NCBI GenBank assembly: GCA_003056245.1
Contig: MVDH01000003.1
Span: forward strand, 204,177 to 268,176
DNA from: Cellvibrio sp. 79
GTDB taxonomy: Bacteria; Pseudomonadota; Gammaproteobacteria; Pseudomonadales; Cellvibrionaceae
Reading direction: 5' to 3'
Length of the DNA stretch: 64,000 nucleotides
A model generated the notes under the pieces. That model was not told the DNA's origin. It saw only the letters and a list, made by a program, of their open reading frames with translations, and ran no database searches. Shown piece by piece: positions 10,123 through 19,103 of the stretch (position 1 is the stretch's first letter; every line of letters begins with the position of its first letter). The position numbers and the translations under genes are program-made.

Positions 10123-11535
10123 ATGAGCAAGATTCTGATTGTTGAAGACGAGACTATTATCCGCAATGCCCTGCGCAAACTGCTAGAGCGCAACCAGTAC
10201 GAGGTCAGCGAGGCCCCATCGGTAAAAGAGGCAACCTCCAAATTCCAACTCAAGGACTTTGATCTGATTGTCAGCGACCTGCGCCTGCCGGGTGCTCCGG
10301 GTACTGATTTGATCAAGCTGGCGGGCGATACTCCCGTCTTAATCATGACCAGTTACGCCAGCTTGCGCTCAGCGGTAGATTCCATGCGCATGGGCGCAGT
10401 CGACTATATCGCAAAACCATTCGATCACGATGAAATGGTTAACGCCGTTAAACGCGTTATCGGTAAGGCCAAGGCAGCCAACAAAGTTGCCGCTGCCTCA
10501 AACCAGGCAGCCAGTAGCGCTATTGCCGGGATGATCGGCGCCAGCGATGTAATGCAGGATCTCTATAACCGCATCCATAAAGTCGCACCAACCAACGCCA
10601 CCGTATTAATCCATGGCGAAACAGGAACTGGTAAAGAGCTTGTTGCCCGTGCGCTACATGAAGAAAGCAACCGCAACAACCATTTAATGATTTCCGTTAA
10701 CTGCGCAGCCATTCCCGACACGCTGATCGAGTCAGAACTCTTCGGTTACGAAAAAGGCGCATTTACCGGCGCCGCCAACAACCGCGAAGGCCTGGTTGCC
10801 GCTGCTGATGGCGGAACCTTATTCCTCGATGAAATCGGTGAACTCCCGCTGGAAGCGCAAGCGCGTTTGCTACGCGTATTGCAGGAAGGTGAAGTTCGGC
10901 CATTGGGATCGGTAGAGTCGCGCAAAGTCGATGTGCGCCTGGTAGCGGCGACTCACCGCGACCTGCGCAAACTCTCCAAAGAAGGCAAGTTCCGCGAAGA
11001 CCTCTATTTCCGTATCAATGTGGTTCAGTTAGAGCTGCCGCCATTACGTGAGCGTGGGCGCGATATCATCAATATTGCCGAATCCTTACTGCAACGGTAT
11101 TGCGGTCAATTCGGCAAGCCACAGCTCAAACTCTCATCATCGGCCATGGATGCCATTATGAGTTATAACTGGCCCGGAAATGTTCGCGAACTGGAAAACG
11201 CCATGCAACGTGCGGTTATTCTTTGTGAAGACAGCACTGAAATTGGCGACCACCTGTTATCTATTGATATGGATGCGCGCGATCTGGATGACAACACCGG
11301 CACATCCCTAATTGAAGCTCCACGTCTTGCTGGCCGGAGTAGTCGCCAGGACACAAGCGAAGATTTGTCCTTAGAGGATTACTTCCAACGCTTCGTCCTT
11401 GAGCATCAGGACACCATGAGCGAAACCGAACTTGCCCGTAAACTCGGGGTGAGCCGAAAATGCCTCTGGGAGCGCCGTCAACGCCTTGGCATTCCACGCA
11501 CCAAGGCTTCCGCAACTGCTACAAACGCCAAATAA
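10123..11535 (+). CDS. cbrB: CbrB, NtrC-type sigma-54 activator
   Basis: A 470 aa response regulator. The receiver domain (1-120) has the phospho-acceptor Asp near residue 52 in IVSDLRLPG and Lys in IAKPFD. The central AAA+ domain has GETGTGKE, the sigma-54 contact loop GAFTGA and the Walker [11 protein letters not shown]. The C-terminal Fis-type helix-turn-helix ends with [18 protein letters not shown]. In Pseudomonas its main target is the sRNA gene crcZ directly downstream; here a sigma-54 promoter and repeated half-sites lie in exactly that place. Confidence 0.96.
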   Translation: MSKILIVEDETIIRNALRKLLERNQYEVSEAPSVKEATSKFQLKDFDLIVSDLRLPGAPGTDLIKLAGDTPVLIMTSYASLRSAVDSMRMGAVDYIAKPFDHDEMVNAVKRVIGKAKAANKVAAASNQAASSAIAGMIGASDVMQDLYNRIHKVAPTNATVLIHGETGTGKELVARALHEESNRNNHLMISVNCAAIPDTLIESELFGYEKGAFTGAANNREGLVAAADGGTLFLDEIGELPLEAQARLLRVLQEGEVRPLGSVESRKVDVRLVAATHRDLRKLSKEGKFREDLYFRINVVQLELPPLRERGRDIINIAESLLQRYCGQFGKPQLKLSSSAMDAIMSYNWPGNVRELENAMQRAVILCEDSTEIGDHLLSIDMDARDLDDNTGTSLIEAPRLAGRSSRQDTSEDLSLEDYFQRFVLEHQDTMSETELARKLGVSRKCLWERRQRLGIPRTKASATATNAK

Positions 11536-11555
11536 CATTTTTAATTTTTTCGATT

Positions 11556-11596
11556 TAAAAAATCCCCGTTATGCCCAAAGCAGCGGGGATTTTTGT
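11556..11596 (+). terminator. Rho-independent terminator of cbrAB
   Basis: The stem AAATCCCCG / CGGGGATTT encloses a 14-base loop and is followed by a run of T. It begins about 20 bases after the cbrB stop and separates cbrB from the downstream RNA gene. Confidence 0.85.
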
Positions 11597-11632
11597 TTGC
11601 AGTGACATTTTTATTAATCAATGCGCCAAAAA

Positions 11633-11738
11633 AGTTACTTCGACGCCAAACTGTTACCCCCAAACACGAGAGTGTTACCGTAAAAAAACTGTTACTTTCA
11701 CTACCCACCAGTAACAAATTTGCTACCGATCTGTAACC
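11633..11738 (+). promoter_or_regulatory. Array of TGTTAC / GTAACA half-sites (likely CbrB binding region)
   Basis: Within 106 bases there are GTTAC at 11634, TGTTAC at 11652, 11673 and 11690, GTAACA at 11711 and TGTAAC at 11732. The pair at 11690 and 11711 forms a dyad TGTTAC-N15-GTAACA. This matches the palindrome type I recall being reported for CbrB in pseudomonads. It lies 75-180 bases upstream of the sigma-54 promoter, the distance expected for an enhancer-binding protein. Confidence 0.65.
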
Positions 11739-11812
11739 GTTCGAAATAACAAAAAGAAATAAGAACCCATCAAAAAATACTAAGCAATTGTTTTTATTGA
11801 ACATTTTAAAAC

Positions 11813-11828
11813 TGGCACAAGACCTGCT
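11813..11828 (+). promoter_or_regulatory. Sigma-54 (-24/-12) promoter of the CrcZ-like RNA
   Basis: TGGCAC at 11813-11818 and CTGCT at 11824-11828 fit TGGCACRN4TTGCW with a single mismatch. The invariant GG (11814-11815) and GC (11826-11827) are separated by exactly ten bases. Transcription would begin near 11839, immediately before the A-rich motif region. Confidence 0.75.
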
Positions 11829-11838
11829 CTATGTCGGC

Positions 11839-12240
11839 CATAACAAAAACAAACAATAAGAATTAATTAACAAAATCTAATAACAACAACAAATAATAAA
11901 AAACGTAAAAGCTTAAAAATAACAACAATAGACAATAAGAAACTGAAACAAACGAATAACAACAAGAAACAATAAAAAACTGAAAGATATAGAACATAAC
12001 AACAAGAAATAATAACAACAGAATGTATATAACAATAACGAAAACAATAACTTAGATTGACCACGCTAGAAGACAAGAGCAATAAGACAGTAAAATAAAG
12101 CGGACTACTGACTAGGCACAGGATGGGATAGCACGCGAGATTGGATGTTTGCCATGGAGGCAACCCATTGAGATGCCAGAATGCAGCACCTTGGTGCTAC
12201 CCTCCAGCGGGAAAGCGAAAGCTTTCCCGTTTTGCTTTCT
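11839..12240 (+). ncRNA. crcZ: CrcZ-like regulatory RNA (Hfq/Crc titrating sponge)
   Basis: The predicted transcript of about 400 nt has no convincing ORF. Its first 220 nt are almost free of G and carry at least eight AAnAAnAA-type motifs (for example at 11852, 11882, 11921, 11955, 11968, 11998, 12008, 12031 and 12043), the sequence that Hfq with Crc recognises in Pseudomonas. The 3' part has a small hairpin at 12185-12198 and a strong terminator. Pseudomonas crcZ is also about 400 nt, lies between cbrB and pcnB, and is driven by CbrB and sigma-54. All of these features coincide here. The exact start and the binding of Hfq are inferred. Confidence 0.78.
12208..12238 (+). terminator. Rho-independent terminator of the CrcZ-like RNA
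   Basis: A perfect 9-bp stem CGGGAAAGC / GCTTTCCCG closes a GAAA tetraloop and is followed by TTTTGCTTT. It is far from the end of any protein gene, which supports a separate RNA transcript. Confidence 0.9.
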
Positions 12241-12381
12241 GAGGAACTATGACGCTCAATGTTTAAGATATCAACTTACGCGACAAGTTCCTTGAACAAG
12301 CGCGATGTCGTAAAAAACCCTGATCATCTGCTAAACTCGCCGCTTTCTTGCAACTGACTGCCTAAACACCAGCGAGACACC

Positions 12382-13770
12382 ATGCTCAAACGCTTGCTCA
12401 ACCTATTCACCTCCAAGGATTCCGGAAAAGCCTCCGGCCACCGCACTAGCGATGGAGCCATATCCATCCCCCGCGATCAGCACAATATTTCCCGTAAAAA
12501 TATCAGCCAGGCGGCGATAAAAATCATTAAGCAACTGGAAGATGCCGGCTATTCTGCTTATCTGGTTGGCGGTGGTGTACGCGATTTATTACTCGGCAAT
12601 CATCCCAAGGATTTTGACGTCGCCACTAACGCGAAACCTGAAGAGGTTAAACGCCTGTTCCGCAGTGCGCGAATTGTTGGTCGCCGTTTCCAGATAGTCC
12701 ATGTGCGCATGGGCCGCGAAGTAATTGAAGTTACCACCTTCCGCGGCCACCATGAAGACAGTTCCCAGCATGCATCCCGCAGTGAAGACGGCATGCTGCT
12801 GCGCGACAATGTCTATGGCACCCTGGAAACCGATGCCATGCGCCGCGACTTTACTGTCAATGCCCTCTATTACACACTGAAAGACTTTTCGGTGATCGAC
12901 TACTGCAAAGGTGTAGAAGATTTGAAAAATCGCACCCTGCGGATGATTGGAGATCCGGAAACCCGCTATAAGGAAGACCCGGTACGCATACTCCGTGCAT
13001 TACGTTTTGCCGCCAAATTGGGATTTACCATCGACCCCAAGACGGCCAAACCCATTAGCGAACTAGGCAATTTGCTACTGAATGTATCTGACGCGCGCTT
13101 GTTTGAAGAAGTACTCAAGCTATTCCTCGGCGGCTCGGCCACCGCCACCTTCAATTTGCTGCGCGATCACAATTTACTGCTACACCTGTTTCCTGGAACC
13201 GATGCTGCGCTTAAAGCAAACGATGAACTGGGCGCAAACCTGATCGAGCAATGCATGATCAATACAGATAAGCGTATCCGTGCAGATAAAACCGTCACCC
13301 CTGCGTTTATCTACGCAGCCCTGCTTTGGCCTGCCTTGCAACAGCAATTCAAATTGCTTTCCAGCCAGATGACGCCTGCCCAAGCCTGGGTACAGGCAGG
13401 CACCAATGTTATCAACCAGCAACTGACCCGCACAGCAATTCCCAAACGCTTCCTGATTCCCATGCGCGAGATCTGGGATTTACAGCAACGCTTGCCCAAT
13501 CGCCTTGGGTTGCGCGCCCTGCGAACGCTTGATCACCCCCGATTCCGGGCAGCCTACGATTTCCTATTGATGCGTGAAGCCGCAGGAGAAGCACTCGATG
13601 GGCTGGGCGTTTGGTGGACCAATTACCAGACAGCCAACGATGACGACCGTGAGCGCATGGTTAAAGACCTTGCGAGACAAGGTGGCCCTAAAGCGGGAGC
13701 AAATAAACCTCGCCGCCGTCGCGGGCCGCGTAAGCCAAAAACTGATACCACTAACAGCGGGAACGAATAA
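12382..13770 (+). CDS. pcnB: Poly(A) polymerase I
   Basis: A 462 aa enzyme that adds poly(A) tails to RNA 3' ends and promotes decay. The nucleotidyltransferase core shows YLVGGGVRDLLLG and KDFDVATNA near residues 59-80, then RRDFTVNALYY and the RNA-binding EDPVRILRALRFAAKLGF. The C-terminus is a basic tail (KPRRRRGPRKPK) typical of PcnB rather than of CCA-adding enzymes. It is the first gene of a pcnB-folK-dNK cluster; folK begins four bases after the stop. Confidence 0.95.
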   Translation: MLKRLLNLFTSKDSGKASGHRTSDGAISIPRDQHNISRKNISQAAIKIIKQLEDAGYSAYLVGGGVRDLLLGNHPKDFDVATNAKPEEVKRLFRSARIVGRRFQIVHVRMGREVIEVTTFRGHHEDSSQHASRSEDGMLLRDNVYGTLETDAMRRDFTVNALYYTLKDFSVIDYCKGVEDLKNRTLRMIGDPETRYKEDPVRILRALRFAAKLGFTIDPKTAKPISELGNLLLNVSDARLFEEVLKLFLGGSATATFNLLRDHNLLLHLFPGTDAALKANDELGANLIEQCMINTDKRIRADKTVTPAFIYAALLWPALQQQFKLLSSQMTPAQAWVQAGTNVINQQLTRTAIPKRFLIPMREIWDLQQRLPNRLGLRALRTLDHPRFRAAYDFLLMREAAGEALDGLGVWWTNYQTANDDDRERMVKDLARQGGPKAGANKPRRRRGPRKPKTDTTNSGNE

Positions 13771-13774
13771 TTTT

Positions 13775-14269
13775 ATGGTGGTGGCCTATATAGGTCTGGG
13801 CAGTAACCTGGAAGATCCACTGGATCAAGTCCAACGCGCATTTGATGAACTGGATTCACTAGCCAGCACTCGCTTGCTCAAACGCTCTTCACTCTACCAA
13901 AGCCGCGCAATAGGCCCGGAGCAGCCAGACTACATCAACGCGGTTGCGCAACTGGAGACCAACCTTGCGCCACTGGAGCTGCTGGATGCATTGCAAACCA
14001 TAGAGCAAACACATCGGCGCGTCCGCTTGCAACATTGGGGACCGCGAACTCTGGATCTGGATTTATTGCTCTACAACAATGAAACCATCCAGCATCCACG
14101 CCTGTCAGTTCCCCACCCTTATCTAACCCAGCGCGGTTTTGTGCTTTACCCGTTGGCAGACTTAGACCCGAATTTACATTTCCCGGATGGCAAGTCCCTG
14201 CAAGCACTGTTAAAACAATGCCCGTTTGAAGGGCTGGTACGCTTGCCAGAGAATCGCCAGCCGGCGTAA
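13775..14269 (+). CDS. folK: 2-amino-4-hydroxy-6-hydroxymethyldihydropteridine diphosphokinase
   Basis: A 164 aa folate-pathway enzyme that transfers pyrophosphate from ATP to the pterin before dihydropteroate synthase. Signature elements are YIGLGSNL at the N-terminus, the GPRTLDLDLLLY motif near residue 90 and PHPYLTQRGFVLYPL. The ATG at 13775 starts directly before the first strand. An upstream open frame overlapping pcnB has no support. It sits between pcnB and the kinase gene, with nine bases to the next start. Confidence 0.95.
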   Translation: MVVAYIGLGSNLEDPLDQVQRAFDELDSLASTRLLKRSSLYQSRAIGPEQPDYINAVAQLETNLAPLELLDALQTIEQTHRRVRLQHWGPRTLDLDLLLYNNETIQHPRLSVPHPYLTQRGFVLYPLADLDPNLHFPDGKSLQALLKQCPFEGLVRLPENRQPA

Positions 14270-14278
14270 GGAGTTACT

Positions 14279-14962
14279 GTGGACGCTGTATTTGAAGAAC
14301 TGGGCCTCGACTTAACTAATACCAAATTGCCGCGTTATATCGCCGTAGAAGGCTGCATTGGTGTAGGGAAGACCACCCTCGCGCGCAACATTGCACGTTT
14401 ATTTAATTACGACATGCTGCTGGAGCAACCGGAAGAAAATCCATTTCTGGAGCGCTTTTATCGCGATCCAAAATCCACGGCATTACCCACCCAATTATTT
14501 TTTTTGTTCCAGCGCGCCAACCAATTACAAAACCTGAAGCAGGGCGATATTTTTGAACCGGTGCGTGTAGCTGATTTCCTCATTGAAAAAGATCAGCTCT
14601 TCGCACGAGTCACCTTGGATGACGATGAATTGAATATTTATCGTCAGGTTTATGACAAGCTGGTCATCAACGCTCCGCAGCCGGATCTGGTAATCTATTT
14701 GCAAGCGCCGCTGGATGTATTGCTTGACCGTATCCGCCATCGCGGGATTAGCGCAGAACAACATATCAGCGCCGATTATTTAAAAGCGCTTAATAATGCG
14801 TACACCGAATTTTTTCATTTTTACGATGGCGCACCATTATTGATTGTGAATGCCAAGGATTTAAATCTGGCTAAAAATCGTGACCATTTCAAGCAACTGG
14901 TGGAATATATCCTCACTATCAAAAGTGGTCGTCACTACTACAATCCGGTGCCTGCGCTTTAA
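14279..14962 (+). CDS. Deoxynucleoside kinase (dCK/dGK family)
   Basis: A 227 aa kinase of the deoxyadenosine/deoxyguanosine/deoxycytidine kinase family, phosphorylating salvaged deoxynucleosides. The P-loop EGCIGVGKTTL is near residues 24-34. The acidic substrate site shows as EQPEENPFLERFY, the family ERx-type loop appears as ADFLIEKDQLFA, and DLVIYLQAPLDVLLDRI is the Walker B-like strand with the arginine-rich lid. The start is GTG at 14279 with AAGGAG five bases upstream. Location between folK and panB is common in related genomes. The specific nucleoside cannot be told. Confidence 0.88.
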   Translation: MDAVFEELGLDLTNTKLPRYIAVEGCIGVGKTTLARNIARLFNYDMLLEQPEENPFLERFYRDPKSTALPTQLFFLFQRANQLQNLKQGDIFEPVRVADFLIEKDQLFARVTLDDDELNIYRQVYDKLVINAPQPDLVIYLQAPLDVLLDRIRHRGISAEQHISADYLKALNNAYTEFFHFYDGAPLLIVNAKDLNLAKNRDHFKQLVEYILTIKSGRHYYNPVPAL

Positions 14963-15054
14963 TCATTTCAACTGCGCACTTCTTCTAAAGTGCGCAATTA
15001 TTTTCCATGCAATTTTATTTCTTTTTATTGCCGCTTTTTACAGAGATTACTGCC

Positions 15055-15894
15055 ATGCCCTACGGAACTATCAACAGCACTTCCACAGCAGACACAGCAC
15101 TCACCAAAAGTGTCACGATCAATACTCTCAACAAGTTAAAAAGTAGCGGTGAAAAATTTGTTGTTATTTCACTTTACGACGCACATATGGCAGCCATGGC
15201 CCAACGCTGTGGTGTTGAAGTGGTATTGATAGGCGATTCACTCGGTATGACAGTGCTCGGTTACGACAGTACGATTCCCGTCACCATGGAACAAATGATT
15301 TATCACGTGGAAGCAGTGGCGCGCGGTAATAAAAAATCATTAATTATTGGTGATTTGCCCTTTATGACTTACGCCACGCCTGATGATGCAATGCGTAATT
15401 GCATGCGCATCATGCAGGCCGGTGCGCACATGGTAAAACTGGAAGGCGGCGCCTGGTTAGCAGATACAGTACGTATGCTGGCAGAACGCGGTGTCCCAGT
15501 CTGCGCGCATTTAGGATTAACACCACAATCGGTGAATAAATTTGGAGGATTCCGCGTGCAAGGCCGCGATCAGGAAGGCGCAGAAAAAATTCTCGCTGAC
15601 GCAAAATTACTTGCTGAAGCCGGCGCCGACTTACTGGTACTGGAATGTGTTCCCGCCGCTCTCGGGGCACAAATTACACGCGAAATCGCCATTCCAACAA
15701 TTGGCATTGGTGCAGGCCGCGATACCGATGCACAAGTATTGGTAATCAACGACATTCTCGGTTTAACTGAACAACCCCCGAAGTTTTCCAAAAATTTTTT
15801 ACTGGAAGCAAACGACATTCCCGGCGCAATGCAAAAATATGTAGCCGATGTTAAAGCAGGCACTTTCCCTGGTGAAGGCAATATTTTTAATTAA
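15055..15894 (+). CDS. panB: Ketopantoate hydroxymethyltransferase
   Basis: A 279 aa (beta-alpha)8 enzyme making ketopantoate from ketoisovalerate and methylenetetrahydrofolate, the first step to pantothenate and CoA. Characteristic parts are SLYDAHMAAMAQRCGVEVVL, IGDSLGMTVLGYDST with metal-binding Asp, AGAHMVKLEGG and AHLGLTPQSVNKFGGF. I use the ATG at 15055; the frame is open to 15007 but that extension is a hydrophobic stretch not found in the family. panC does not follow; a terminator ends the unit. Confidence 0.94.
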   Translation: MPYGTINSTSTADTALTKSVTINTLNKLKSSGEKFVVISLYDAHMAAMAQRCGVEVVLIGDSLGMTVLGYDSTIPVTMEQMIYHVEAVARGNKKSLIIGDLPFMTYATPDDAMRNCMRIMQAGAHMVKLEGGAWLADTVRMLAERGVPVCAHLGLTPQSVNKFGGFRVQGRDQEGAEKILADAKLLAEAGADLLVLECVPAALGAQITREIAIPTIGIGAGRDTDAQVLVINDILGLTEQPPKFSKNFLLEANDIPGAMQKYVADVKAGTFPGEGNIFN

Positions 15895-15925
15895 TATAAA
15901 TTGTACTGATATAACTGGGACACTT

Positions 15926-15956
15926 AAAAATGCCGCACTATAGCGGCATTTTTTAT
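15926..15956 (+). terminator. Rho-independent terminator after panB
   Basis: Stem AAATGCCGC / GCGGCATTT with a six-base loop, followed by T-rich sequence, 35 bases after the panB stop. Confidence 0.88.
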
Positions 15957-16124
15957 TTCAATGCCATAGTTGCATCATGCGTAAACCCAGCCTCTGTCAC
16001 AATCAGCAACTATCTATTAATCAGATTGTCTCCCTAATAGAACCCTGACTTAAACATTCGTCGTGGACTAAACGTTATCCATTAAATATCACTCACAATT
16101 AATTCATAAATTGACGTGCAATAA

Positions 16125-16574
16125 TTATTGTCCGTCGCTCGACCATACTTTCATACTCTGGATTGCCAATAACTTGCAAGCCCCTTTTACATCGACATAT
16201 GTGCGCATCACTTGATAGCGGGCAGTGCGAAAGTTTTTTCCATCCGCATTCCATTTGTCCACGCTACTTAAACCTTCTACTACTGCCGTATTGTCCAATA
16301 TGCGCACACTTAAATCGTGGGAGCGACGCGCTTTGGGCTTTTCTTCTTTCTGGAGACGAGCAAGCAATTGTGTTTTATTTTCCTTAAGGCTTGCCAGATT
16401 GTGCACCCAATAAAATTCATCGGCGAGCAATCCACTTAAAAATTTAATATCGGCTTGCTGTACAGCGATCTCATATTGCTGATCAAGGGCAATCAATTTT
16501 TCCTTTTCCAGGCAGGAGCCAGCATAGGTTGGAGTTGCTATCAATAGTGCGGTCATTACTGTAATTTTTTTCAT
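16125..16574 (-). CDS. Secreted DUF4440 / SnoaL-like protein
   Basis: A 149 aa protein with a clear signal peptide (MKKITVMTALLIATPTYAG, cleavage probably after Ala18). The rest fits the NTF2-like DUF4440 fold: an N-terminal helix beginning LIALDQQYEIAVQQAD, the LLADEFYWVH segment, and strands with DLSVRILDNTAVVEG and YQVMRTYVDV. Such proteins are small periplasmic ligand-binding or enzyme-like domains; no activity can be assigned. It stands alone. Confidence 0.75.
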   Translation of the reverse strand: MKKITVMTALLIATPTYAGSCLEKEKLIALDQQYEIAVQQADIKFLSGLLADEFYWVHNLASLKENKTQLLARLQKEEKPKARRSHDLSVRILDNTAVVEGLSSVDKWNADGKNFRTARYQVMRTYVDVKGACKLLAIQSMKVWSSDGQ

Positions 16575-16923
16575 TGTTTTTACCGTTTAACTTTTTATTA
16601 AAAAATCAGAAGCATTGAAAGTAACATATATTTTTTTATCGCAAAAAAAAAGCCGACACCAAAACGATGCCGGCCAAGACCATACTAGATTACAAATAAA
16701 GGGGAGTTCCAAACTGGGCTAAGAGAAAAAACCCAACGGTAACTTTCACAACCTCCCTAAATCAATAAGCTGACCAATCGCAACACCACCGTCAGCTCAC
16801 AGGGAGAAACCGTTACCGGTAGTTTCAGTATTGTTCAGTTTTCAACCGTTGCCAGTTTTTATATGATCATTTTTAAATTATTTGGTGATAACCGACTAAT
16901 CCTGATTATGAATCGCTATAAAG
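16575..16923. other. Gene-free stretch with a minus-strand terminator
   Basis: About 350 bases with no convincing ORF. A minus-strand hairpin at 16650-16675 (GCCGGCA / TGTCGGC with one G-U pair, then nine T) would end transcription about 250 bases beyond the stop of the gene at 16924. The stretch is therefore either a long 3' untranslated region or a small RNA. I see no promoter that decides this. Confidence 0.4.
16641..16675 (-). terminator. Rho-independent terminator (minus strand)
   Basis: On the minus strand a 7-bp stem with one G-U pair is followed by nine consecutive T. It points away from the gene at 16924-17259. Confidence 0.7.
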
Positions 16924-17259
16924 CTACGAGATCCTGCTAATTAACACCAAAACCTCATTAATTAACTGGTCCAAACGGCCCGCCGTTGTTGAACGTAATG
17001 CAAAATCATCGATCAGTTTCAGCAAGCGATTAAGCTTGGGGCGCGCCGCCCGAAACTCCTCGGTAACAGGTTCATAAAGCAGATCATGGTCCTGCACACT
17101 TAACTTACCCAGCTCGGCCAATTCGGCATGGAGCGCGCTGATCAAATCGTAGAAAAAGTCTTTGCGATCCAGGCTATTTGCCTCCCAATAAGCCTGATCC
17201 AACCCCGCCTGCAATCCCTCCAGAACCGGAATTGCATTGGAAATACTGTTACACGCCAT
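16924..17259 (-). CDS. Hypothetical alpha-helical protein
   Basis: A 111 aa soluble protein, probably all helix, with no signal peptide or recognisable family. It is rich in Leu, Ala, Asp and Glu, with heptad-like spacing in DFFYDLISALHAELAELG and NRLLKLIDDFALR. AAGGTG lies just before the start. Codon use resembles the core genome. It could be a small regulator or adaptor; nothing in the neighbourhood says which. Confidence 0.6.
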   Translation of the reverse strand: MACNSISNAIPVLEGLQAGLDQAYWEANSLDRKDFFYDLISALHAELAELGKLSVQDHDLLYEPVTEEFRAARPKLNRLLKLIDDFALRSTTAGRLDQLINEVLVLISRIS

Positions 17260-17380
17260 AACACACCTTCACATTAACTAACCTTAATCGTTTGAGTATA
17301 GGAGACTTTAACGTCGCCGCGACTGCTCTGTTACACTGCAAACGACCATCCCCCTGACTTGCGTAAATCACCTTATATAA

Positions 17381-17995
17381 ATGTCGCTCGAACAACTTTG
17401 GCTGTTTATCACGCTTACGTTCATTGTCTCTGCCAGCCCTGGCCCGGTAATGCTGTCATGCATGGCTGATGCTGGCCGCTTCGGCTTTGCCAAATCCATT
17501 TATACGATGCTCGGAGCCAGTACCGGCAACCTGGTGCTGATGTTGTTATCGGCCGTTGGTCTGGGATTGCTGGTAGGGGAGGCTGAGTGGATCTTCCATA
17601 CCATTAAATGGATAGGCGCCGCTTATTTGGTGTATTTAGGTATCGCCCTATTCCTTGCCGCTCCGAATAACCTGCAAGACGAACTGCCAACGATTCGTAG
17701 CAGCCACCTATTCTGGAAATCCCTCCTGGTGGCCGTGACCAATCCCAAAGGATTGATTTATTTCGGCGCCCTCTTTCCGCAATTTATTGATATTCACCGC
17801 CCCATGACCTCCCAGTTCACGCTACTGACGTTGATTTTCCTGGCTACCGATTTGCTGTGGATGGCTATTTATGCCTTGGGTGGCAGCGCCATTATGCGTT
17901 GGTTAAAGTCGCCCACCCACCAACGCTGGTTCAATCGTATTTCCGGGGGAGCGTTAGTTGCTGCAGGAATCGCCCTGGCGTTCACCCGGCTATAG
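17381..17995 (+). CDS. LysE/RhtB family amino-acid exporter
   Basis: A 204 aa inner-membrane protein with about six helices. The family signature near the N-terminus, SASPGPVMLSCMADAGRFG, the conserved GAAYLVYLG and the VTNPKGLIYFGALFPQFI motif identify LysE/RhtB exporters, which expel amino acids such as homoserine, threonine or lysine. Specificity is unknown. No strong ribosome site is visible before the ATG. Confidence 0.88.
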   Translation: MSLEQLWLFITLTFIVSASPGPVMLSCMADAGRFGFAKSIYTMLGASTGNLVLMLLSAVGLGLLVGEAEWIFHTIKWIGAAYLVYLGIALFLAAPNNLQDELPTIRSSHLFWKSLLVAVTNPKGLIYFGALFPQFIDIHRPMTSQFTLLTLIFLATDLLWMAIYALGGSAIMRWLKSPTHQRWFNRISGGALVAAGIALAFTRL

Positions 17996-18143
17996 CACCG
18001 GTCTATCGTCACTATCAACGCAATGGCATTCCAAATTCTGGTGGATATGAACGCAATTTCGATATAAGCAAAGAAAAAACAATTCTTTTTCAAGCTGTAT
18101 AAAAATCCCTAAGCTGCACTCATCAACTTATGGAGACAGCAGC

Positions 18144-18746
18144 ATGTCCAGCGTAAATTCTTTTTTCCCTCAATCATTGTGCAATCAACCGGTATTGATC
18201 GTGCCCGGCCTGCGCAATAGCGATGAAAACCACTGGCAGAGCCGCTGGGAAGAAAAACTCCCTGGCAGCAAACGTATTGAGCTCACGGAATGGGATACAC
18301 CTGATCTGGAAAAGTGGAAGCAAGGCATTCGTGATCAATTGCAAAATGCCGATAGGCCCGTAGTCATTATTGCTCACAGTTTTGGCACTCTGGCGAGTGC
18401 AAGTATTGCGCAAGAGTTTCCGGAAAAAATTGCAGCGCTATTTTTAGTGGCACCAGCAGATCCGGATAAATTCAATATTGCTGCACAATTGCCGCAGCAC
18501 TCATTGCCAGTGCCAGCACAAATTATTGCGAGCAGTAATGACCCCTGGTTGACTGAAGCTAAAGCGGCTTATTGGGCATTGCTATGGGGTGCAGATTATT
18601 TGCGCTTTAAAAATGTTGGCCATATCAATAGCGCATCAAACCTTGGCGACTGGCAGGACGGTATTACCCAATTGCAACGGTTGTTACGCAAAGCAAATGC
18701 ACGCCGCAACGCAGTGATAATCCAACAGAATTCGAAAGCCGCCTGA
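18144..18746 (+). CDS. RBBP9/YdeN family alpha/beta hydrolase
   Basis: A 200 aa serine hydrolase of the RBBP9/YdeN type. The early stretch VLIVPGLRNSDENHWQSRWE is diagnostic. The catalytic triad can be seen as Ser in IAHSFG, Asp in SSNDPW and His in VGHINS. GGAGA lies seven bases before the ATG. Family members act on small esters or are of unknown substrate. It is a single gene after the LysE exporter. Confidence 0.87.
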   Translation: MSSVNSFFPQSLCNQPVLIVPGLRNSDENHWQSRWEEKLPGSKRIELTEWDTPDLEKWKQGIRDQLQNADRPVVIIAHSFGTLASASIAQEFPEKIAALFLVAPADPDKFNIAAQLPQHSLPVPAQIIASSNDPWLTEAKAAYWALLWGADYLRFKNVGHINSASNLGDWQDGITQLQRLLRKANARRNAVIIQQNSKAA

Positions 18747-19103
18747 CGTTGACATTAACGCAACAGATAGGGATATCACGTTGTGTATTTAATTCCTCAC
18801 AACCAATGAACAACTTCACAAATCCTGCGCAGGCTTTTGCTTGCGTTTTCAAACTCCAGTAAATTGCGTAGCGAGCATCACCGCCACTAGTTGGTGTTGA
18901 CTCGCCAACACTAATAATAATTACCTGGCAATCATCGCATCTTCATTGTTGCTTCTCTTTACTGTGTTTTCGTTAATGACACCCGCAGCCCGGATTCATA
19001 GCGTTTAGATTTTTACTGATAAACAACAATACAATTCCTGACAGTTAACAGCAGTATCATTAACCGGATGCGGTAGGACCCAGGTCTACTGGAAATCCTT
19101 CCT
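18747..19103. other. Gene-free stretch before the aminotransferase gene
   Basis: 357 bases without an ORF of interest. It presumably holds the promoter of the aminotransferase gene. I see no clear terminator, repeat or RNA gene in it. Confidence 0.5.

Noticed and set aside
16690..16780. 20-codon minus-strand peptide after a GGGAGG
   Set aside because: The spacing from GGGAGG to the GTG is only about two bases and there is nothing else to support it.
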